40,042 nt of DNA from Bacteroidales bacterium UBA4893. GTDB taxonomy: Bacteria > Bacteroidota > Bacteroidia > Bacteroidales > P3. This document shows, piece by piece, positions 35,208 to 40,042 of the stretch. The DNA is taken from positions 1 to 40,042 of the forward strand of contig DHCV01000006.1 of NCBI GenBank assembly GCA_002399025.1, written 5' to 3'. Positions within the stretch are counted from its first letter, which is position 1; the number at the start of each line of letters is the position of its first letter. Under the pieces are notes generated by a model. It made no database searches, was not told where the DNA came from, and saw nothing but the letters and a program-made list of their open reading frames with translations. The translations under genes and the position numbers were made by a program.

Positions 35208-35396
35208 ATGAAAATAATTCAAAAACATATAAAATTAATCCTATCCACCTTAATTATAGTTTTGGTCTTATCTTCTTGTGCCTCAAACAAAAGGACAACC
35301 ATGAAGCCCAGAAAGAAAAAGAAATGTAACTGCCCAACCTTCTCAATCAACACTCTCCAACTCACAAAAGACAAATCCTCAACCTATTTCGTTTAA
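35208..35396 (+). CDS. Very small basic lipoprotein
   Basis: This 62-residue protein has a signal peptide and the lipobox LVLSSC (Cys 24). The mature peptide is only about 39 residues and strongly basic (RTTMKPRKKKKCNC) with a CxC pair, then a threonine/serine tail. Similar tiny lipoproteins follow many Bacteroidota genes and are usually unnamed. Function unknown. It is separated from the helicase gene by 41 bases and convergent with the DUF3575 gene. Confidence 0.6.
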   Translation: MKIIQKHIKLILSTLIIVLVLSSCASNKRTTMKPRKKKKCNCPTFSINTLQLTKDKSSTYFV

Positions 35397-35426
35397 GGAC
35401 TGGAATAAAAGTTTGGAAAAATAAAT

Positions 35427-36506
35427 CTAATTAAAGTGATAAACTATTGATAGTCCAAGCTTTGAAGGCATAACTAAGAAGTTTTTAAACGAGCCCCAAA
35501 AAGCTCCACAAACAGGGTGGAGATATTTGTCATAGGAGGTGTAATTAACTCCAACACCGATATTTGCCTCAAAGCTCAAATTCTTTGTTAAATTCCACAA
35601 ATAACCATAGGAAACACCTGCTCCAGCCATCCAACCCTCATATCTATAATACGATGCATCTGCATAATAAGGCATTTTTAAGCCCCCAATATTATAGAAA
35701 CCATAGTTCGCATTCACTCCAATATAATGCCCTTTCATGCTCATTAGAGTCCAATAGCGTAACTCTGTGATAAATATCATATTTTTCCACTTAATATTAT
35801 CCTTTTGATTCCACGCATTATAAGTTGCAGAAACCTCTACCGAATATTTGACAAGAAATGGTATCTCAATTGAAAGGTTAGGGGTTAGGGCAGCATTGAA
35901 AAGAATATTTGTCTTAATTGCAAATGGATAACCTGTTTTGGCAAACTGAATTGGTGGTTCAAATTCTTGATTTTTAGTTAGAATAGGGTCTTGAGTCGAT
36001 TCTTGAGTCGCTTCTTCTTTAGGAGTTATTATTTCCTTTAGCTCTTCTGGTATATCAACAATGGAAATAGTCTCATTTTTAGGTCTTTTCAAATCAAATT
36101 TCCTCCTATAATGATACATAACTATATTATTTCCTTGTTTATTTTTCCTAATCTTAAACTTTCTAATAGGGATATGGGAATACTTGAGATCAAAATAATC
36201 CCTGATTGCAAGGGCTCTCTTATAGGCTAAACTATTGGATGCAGGACTGCCTGAAGATGTTGAATAATCAATGAAAACCAATACACTATCAATTTCTTTT
36301 TGACCAACAAAGAATAGGAGTTCTTGAATTTGCTTAAGAGTAAAATCATTGTTTTTATATTGTCTTTCAACAACATGAGAGGAATCGGCAAACTCAATAT
36401 TAAATGTTGCAACCTTTGGCACAAGTGTGTATTTTAGATTCTTCTGCGAAAAACCATATACTTGAATAAGTAGTAGAAATATCAGTATTTTAATGCACTT
36501 GTTCAT
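35427..36506 (-). CDS. DUF3575 outer-membrane-associated protein
   Basis: This 359-residue protein is started at the ATG at 36506, which gives a clean signal peptide (MNKCIKILIFLLLIQVYGFSQ). A start at 36530 would overlap the upstream gene. An OmpA-like alpha/beta region (about 30-150, with LVFIDYSTSSG and ALAIRDYFDLKY) is followed by a linker and the DUF3575 region (about 200-359) with FAIKTNILFNAALTPNLSIE and short beta strands. Such proteins are common in Bacteroidota and often sit near surface adhesins or fimbriae. It is 13 bases downstream of the GLUG protein gene in the same transcript, so it may help to anchor or assemble it. Confidence 0.82.
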   Translation of the reverse strand: MNKCIKILIFLLLIQVYGFSQKNLKYTLVPKVATFNIEFADSSHVVERQYKNNDFTLKQIQELLFFVGQKEIDSVLVFIDYSTSSGSPASNSLAYKRALAIRDYFDLKYSHIPIRKFKIRKNKQGNNIVMYHYRRKFDLKRPKNETISIVDIPEELKEIITPKEEATQESTQDPILTKNQEFEPPIQFAKTGYPFAIKTNILFNAALTPNLSIEIPFLVKYSVEVSATYNAWNQKDNIKWKNMIFITELRYWTLMSMKGHYIGVNANYGFYNIGGLKMPYYADASYYRYEGWMAGAGVSYGYLWNLTKNLSFEANIGVGVNYTSYDKYLHPVCGAFWGSFKNFLVMPSKLGLSIVYHFN

Positions 36507-36519
36507 AGGTGGAATTAAG

Positions 36520-39500
36520 TTAAAAATCATTATTTAAGCTCAATTTTGAAGTTTTTGAACCTGTCTTTGAATAGGCTCTAACAACATAAATACCCTTGCT
36601 TAAGCTCAATTTTGTTTGGAAATCATCACAATTCATTTCTCCCTCAAAAACCTTATTTCCAATAATATCATAAATCTCGTACTTAACAAGGTCTTTTCCC
36701 TTGATGTTCAACGTATTATTATAGTTCCAAACCCTAATCTCTGAATCCTTGACAGAACTGAAAAATTTATTCATATCAATCTCATAATGACTAACATACA
36801 CAAATAATCTATTAGAATTATCACCACTCTTAACTCTTGCCATGTATTCATGACTCTCATTCATATAGGAAATCTTATTTAATAGGCTATCTATTAGGTA
36901 AATATGCAGATAATCAGGGATGTTTGAAAAACTAATTCTAACATCGTTATCATCATAGCTCCTAAGGTTCAATGAATTGGTATATGGAAGTGTTGAAAAA
37001 GCATCTTTAATTAATTGAGTTGTTGAATCATTTATTTCAGGAGTTGGAATTGTAAAGAATGGCTCAACAGAATTATTATTATTCCCAAACAACATCAATC
37101 CATCTTCAAAGTCAAATTCATTATCAGCCTCTTCATTAAACTCAAGGAAGGATTCCCTTATATTATTATTTGCTATTGCTTGAACATAAATCAAATCACT
37201 CTTTATAGAATTCTTTGCTCCAGAGGTATTTTTTATTAGGTTCTTATTGAATTGAAAATTTCCTCCTGTATTACTTGCAGCAACAAAGAATCCTTCACCT
37301 GGCTTTATGGAAGTCACTTGAACATTAGTATTAAGATTATTATTCCATTTACCAGTGTCTGCATCATAAACATAAATCAATCTTCCTTGAATTAAAGAAG
37401 AATTTTTATTAATCAATAAAGCAGTATCTAAACTAGCTGGATAATTATTTGCTAAGGAAACAAATCTTGCGGAAGCAGTAGTTGGATTAGTAACTTGATA
37501 AGTTGTGTCGTTAAATAAAACTCCTTTTGAAACAATTTTTGATTTAGTTAGCAAACGAGAATCTAAGGAATAATTTGGCATAACCAAAATTCCTTCTCCA
37601 TAATTAAATTGGGTGTTGATTGCGTCAATTGTGTTTATTGACCAATTATTGGTTGTATAGTTAAATCTCTTCACAAAGGTTTTGAAAGAAATACTATCAG
37701 TATAATTATAAAGACAAGAAAGAATTTTATTATATGTTGAAAGTCCAATCAAATTCCATTTCCCAACATAAAGTTCCCTATTAAATTCTCCAAATAACTT
37801 AATATTAGTAGTATTATTTAATTCTCCTCCATTTTCTATCTTCACATAAGCACATTTAGGGAAATTAGTAGTGTCAGCTTTTAATTGAACGCCACTTTTA
37901 ATAATTACAACTTGAGAGGCAGTAGTTGTAGGCCATGACCCTGATAAATCTGGCTTTACAGCTTGAGGTTGATAAGTAAAAATTGGATAACCATCATTAA
38001 TTCTATCGGCGTAATCTATTTTCCAAATGGCAGAGCCTAAAGTTGAAGTTGCAAAAGTTGGATTTCTTAAAGCAGCATTATTCAAAGATGTTCCATTATA
38101 TCCAGTAGTATTACTATTAGTATAATTCACAAAGACACTATCACGAGAATAACAATTTGTATTGATTCCAAGATTATTTCCTTTTATCTTACCAAAATTG
38201 GTGTTCGTACCATATCTAATGATTTTTGATGCAGAATAAACATTGGTAAGGTTTGAGGTGTCCTTTGCCAGACCAATGATTCCTCCAACATAATCATTTG
38301 CAGAAGATGAAGAATATATTTCTGCATTGGAATAAACATTGGTCATCCTTCCTGTAAAATTCCCAGCAATTCCACCCACATTTGTTTGAGCATCAATGCT
38401 TACGTTGGAAAATGAACTATTGATCTTCGCATTATCATTGGCACCAACCCCAATAATTCCTCCAACATTATTCTTTCCCTTAATGAAGCCATAAACGAAG
38501 CATGAATCAATTAGGGTATTGTTCTCCACAAGTGCTGCAATGGCTCCAATTGTGTCCCCTGCATTAATATTTATGTTGGAAATACCCAAACGAATAATCG
38601 TAGCACCATTCAAATAGCTAAATATTGCAATATTATTGGAGTCTGGGTTTGAATAGTTATAGTTGGAAATCGAAAAGCCATTCCCATTAAAATTCCCACT
38701 AAAGCCTTTATTAGTTCTCTTATTGCCAATTGGGGTAAACAAAGCAGAGCTATCAATTTTCCCATTATTAAAGCAAATATCGTTCTCCATTCTTAGGTAA
38801 TATGGTGCTAAGCTCCTCAATTTGACAAGGTTGGAAAGGAAAATCAAATCCTCAACATACCTAACCCTAAATGGATCATCTATTGTGCCATTTCCATCAT
38901 AAGGTCTAATCCACACAACCTTATACCCAATTGAGGATGGCAATCCATCATCTCCAGTAACCCAAATTATTGAGTCCTGTCCTTGATTCAAGGAGTCAAT
39001 AAAAGAATCATCATACATTTGATCTATTGTTAATCCAGTCCCAACAGTAGTTGTGTCGACATTAGGACCAAATTTGATAGAATCACTAATCAAGTAATAA
39101 CAATTATTAAAAGTGGTAGTACCACTACTATCAGCTGCTATTACTCCAGCAAATGGATAATCAGTAGTAAATGAGGTTGGGGCAGAGTAGGAGTTGCTTA
39201 TGGAGGTGTTGGTTGCTAAGCCAATAAATCCTCCCATATATGCATTATTTTGCTCTGTATCGGTATAAATATTATTTCTCGAATAACAATTATTAATATA
39301 GCAATTGTCTGCTTGCCCAATCAAGCCTCCAATATAATTACCATTATTATCACCTGTAGAAGTTAAATAAATAGTAGAATATGAATTGGATAAGCTTACA
39401 GTACAATTTACTTCATGTCCAATCATTCCTCCAATAAAATTATTCTTTTTTAGATCATTTAATGAAATTGTTGTGCTATCTCCAACACTACAACTCGTTA

Positions 39501-39957
39501 TTGTTGTGTTTTCTGCATTGGCAATTAGAAAACCAACAACAGTATTTTCCAAGTTATTAGAAGTATAAAGTATGGAATCCACATCCATTGAAACATTTAA
39601 TATGCTTGCATCAAGAGTATATCCAAATAATCCAACCCTATTGCCTGTTGAGATTGGAAAATTTCCCATTCTGATTTCATAACCATTTCCATCAAAAATT
39701 CCTTGAAAACTATTTATTGCATTTCCAATTGGAGTAAAACTTTCTGATATATCTATATCATTCATCATTTTGAAATAAACTCCAGAATATGTCCTTGTAC
39801 CATTATTTACACTATCTCCAAGAGCAATTAAATGAGCTTTAGTACTTATCTGGTATGGATTACCTTCTGTACCATCTCCTTCCCCATATTGCGCGAAGCA
39901 ATTATTCCCCACCAAGGATAGTAGGGTTATAATTATAGGTATTAGTAGTTTGCTCAT
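36520..39957 (-). CDS. GLUG-repeat surface protein with T9SS sorting domain
   Basis: This 1145-residue protein has a signal peptide (cleavage about ...CFAQ, residue 23). Two similar halves (about 25-330 and 350-680) each open with an NPYQISTKAHLIALGD/DDPFRVRYVEDLIFLS segment, then FTPIGN and FxGxFDGNGxxI, followed by GLUG-like repeats (for example NYIGGLIGQADNCYI and DYVGGIIGLAKD), forming a beta helix. A beta-rich region follows and a C-terminal T9SS type A domain (about 1070-1145, ending KTSKLSLNNDF). GLUG repeats occur in adhesins and IgA-protease-like surface proteins. It is likely displayed on the cell surface by the T9SS. Confidence 0.88.
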   Translation of the reverse strand: MSKLLIPIIITLLSLVGNNCFAQYGEGDGTEGNPYQISTKAHLIALGDSVNNGTRTYSGVYFKMMNDIDISESFTPIGNAINSFQGIFDGNGYEIRMGNFPISTGNRVGLFGYTLDASILNVSMDVDSILYTSNNLENTVVGFLIANAENTTITSCSVGDSTTISLNDLKKNNFIGGMIGHEVNCTVSLSNSYSTIYLTSTGDNNGNYIGGLIGQADNCYINNCYSRNNIYTDTEQNNAYMGGFIGLATNTSISNSYSAPTSFTTDYPFAGVIAADSSGTTTFNNCYYLISDSIKFGPNVDTTTVGTGLTIDQMYDDSFIDSLNQGQDSIIWVTGDDGLPSSIGYKVVWIRPYDGNGTIDDPFRVRYVEDLIFLSNLVKLRSLAPYYLRMENDICFNNGKIDSSALFTPIGNKRTNKGFSGNFNGNGFSISNYNYSNPDSNNIAIFSYLNGATIIRLGISNININAGDTIGAIAALVENNTLIDSCFVYGFIKGKNNVGGIIGVGANDNAKINSSFSNVSIDAQTNVGGIAGNFTGRMTNVYSNAEIYSSSSANDYVGGIIGLAKDTSNLTNVYSASKIIRYGTNTNFGKIKGNNLGINTNCYSRDSVFVNYTNSNTTGYNGTSLNNAALRNPTFATSTLGSAIWKIDYADRINDGYPIFTYQPQAVKPDLSGSWPTTTASQVVIIKSGVQLKADTTNFPKCAYVKIENGGELNNTTNIKLFGEFNRELYVGKWNLIGLSTYNKILSCLYNYTDSISFKTFVKRFNYTTNNWSINTIDAINTQFNYGEGILVMPNYSLDSRLLTKSKIVSKGVLFNDTTYQVTNPTTASARFVSLANNYPASLDTALLINKNSSLIQGRLIYVYDADTGKWNNNLNTNVQVTSIKPGEGFFVAASNTGGNFQFNKNLIKNTSGAKNSIKSDLIYVQAIANNNIRESFLEFNEEADNEFDFEDGLMLFGNNNNSVEPFFTIPTPEINDSTTQLIKDAFSTLPYTNSLNLRSYDDNDVRISFSNIPDYLHIYLIDSLLNKISYMNESHEYMARVKSGDNSNRLFVYVSHYEIDMNKFFSSVKDSEIRVWNYNNTLNIKGKDLVKYEIYDIIGNKVFEGEMNCDDFQTKLSLSKGIYVVRAYSKTGSKTSKLSLNNDF

Positions 39958-40042
39958 TTCTATATATTGATATTACTTATTTTCTTTTTTTGTGTGCTAA
40001 AAATTAGCAGTAACATTAACCAAGACCGTTGCAAAATCCAAC
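39958..40042. other. Upstream region of the GLUG gene, end of window
   Basis: This is A/T-rich sequence with no gene visible. It presumably holds the leader and promoter of the leftward GLUG gene, but no clear TAnnTTTG element was found. Confidence 0.3.

Noticed and set aside
36507..36530. Extended start for the DUF3575 protein
   Set aside because: The extra eight residues overlap the GLUG gene and precede a complete signal peptide that starts at 36506.
1..40042. CRISPR arrays, tRNA or rRNA genes, insertion sequences
   Set aside because: No regularly spaced repeats, cloverleaf genes, rRNA segments or transposase genes were seen.

Overview
The window looks like a chromosomal segment of a low-GC, probably anaerobic member of the Bacteroidota. 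Indicators are Bacteroidota-type promoters (TAnnTTTG at -7), many signal-peptide lipoproteins, two proteins with type IX secretion (T9SS) C-terminal sorting domains, a SprE/PorW-type T9SS lipoprotein, a bactofilin, the nusB/DUF1573/yajC/coaE cluster, and hydE, a maturase for [FeFe]-hydrogenase.

Region 1 (1-9981) is the right-hand end of an integron gene-cassette array. Three consecutive cassettes are visible. Each ends in an attC-like fold-back site (1040-1174, 9351-9481, 9891-9981). In all three, the R'' box of the attC is the exact reverse complement of the first bases of the same cassette, which is what integrase-mediated circularisation and insertion at G|TT requires. Cassette 1 (about 1.15 kb) carries a CPBP-family membrane protease. 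Cassette 3 (0.5 kb) carries an unrecognised 127-residue protein. Cassette 2 is 8.3 kb, very large for a cassette, and carries a tightly coupled four-gene operon: an unrecognised 300-residue protein, a 490-residue protein (the two may together correspond to a split DrmE), a DrmA-like helicase with a zinc-binding insertion, and a DrmB-like DUF1998 protein. I read this as a DISARM-related antiphage system that lacks the methyltransferase and the DrmC phospholipase-D protein of classical DISARM. The whole defence operon appears to be packaged as one mobile cassette. The integrase and attI would lie to the left of the window.

Region 2 (9976-10616) is the junction with the resident chromosome. It holds a start-less reading frame on the minus strand whose stop codon abuts the last cassette junction, the small bacterial SRP RNA (ffs) on the minus strand, and back-to-back promoters for ffs and hydE.

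Region 3 (10617-40042) is resident chromosome. It contains hydE; a leftward cluster (sprE/porW, bactofilin, an AtpI-like membrane protein, a lipoprotein); a DUF5723 outer-membrane protein with a large lipoprotein; a NatAB-like ABC exporter; a FISUMP-domain protein; an MFS exporter and an ABC-F ATPase; a ZIP metal transporter; an AspT/YidE-like antiporter; a MarC protein; nusB, a DUF1573 lipoprotein, yajC and coaE; a secreted T9SS serine protease; a Pif1-like helicase with a C-terminal HRDC-type domain; a tiny lipoprotein; and a leftward pair made of a GLUG-repeat T9SS-sorted surface protein and a DUF3575 membrane-associated protein. These genes prefer AGA/AGG arginine codons, whereas the cassette genes use many CGN codons.

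The main item of interest is the combination of a methyltransferase-free DISARM-like operon with integron-cassette mobility.
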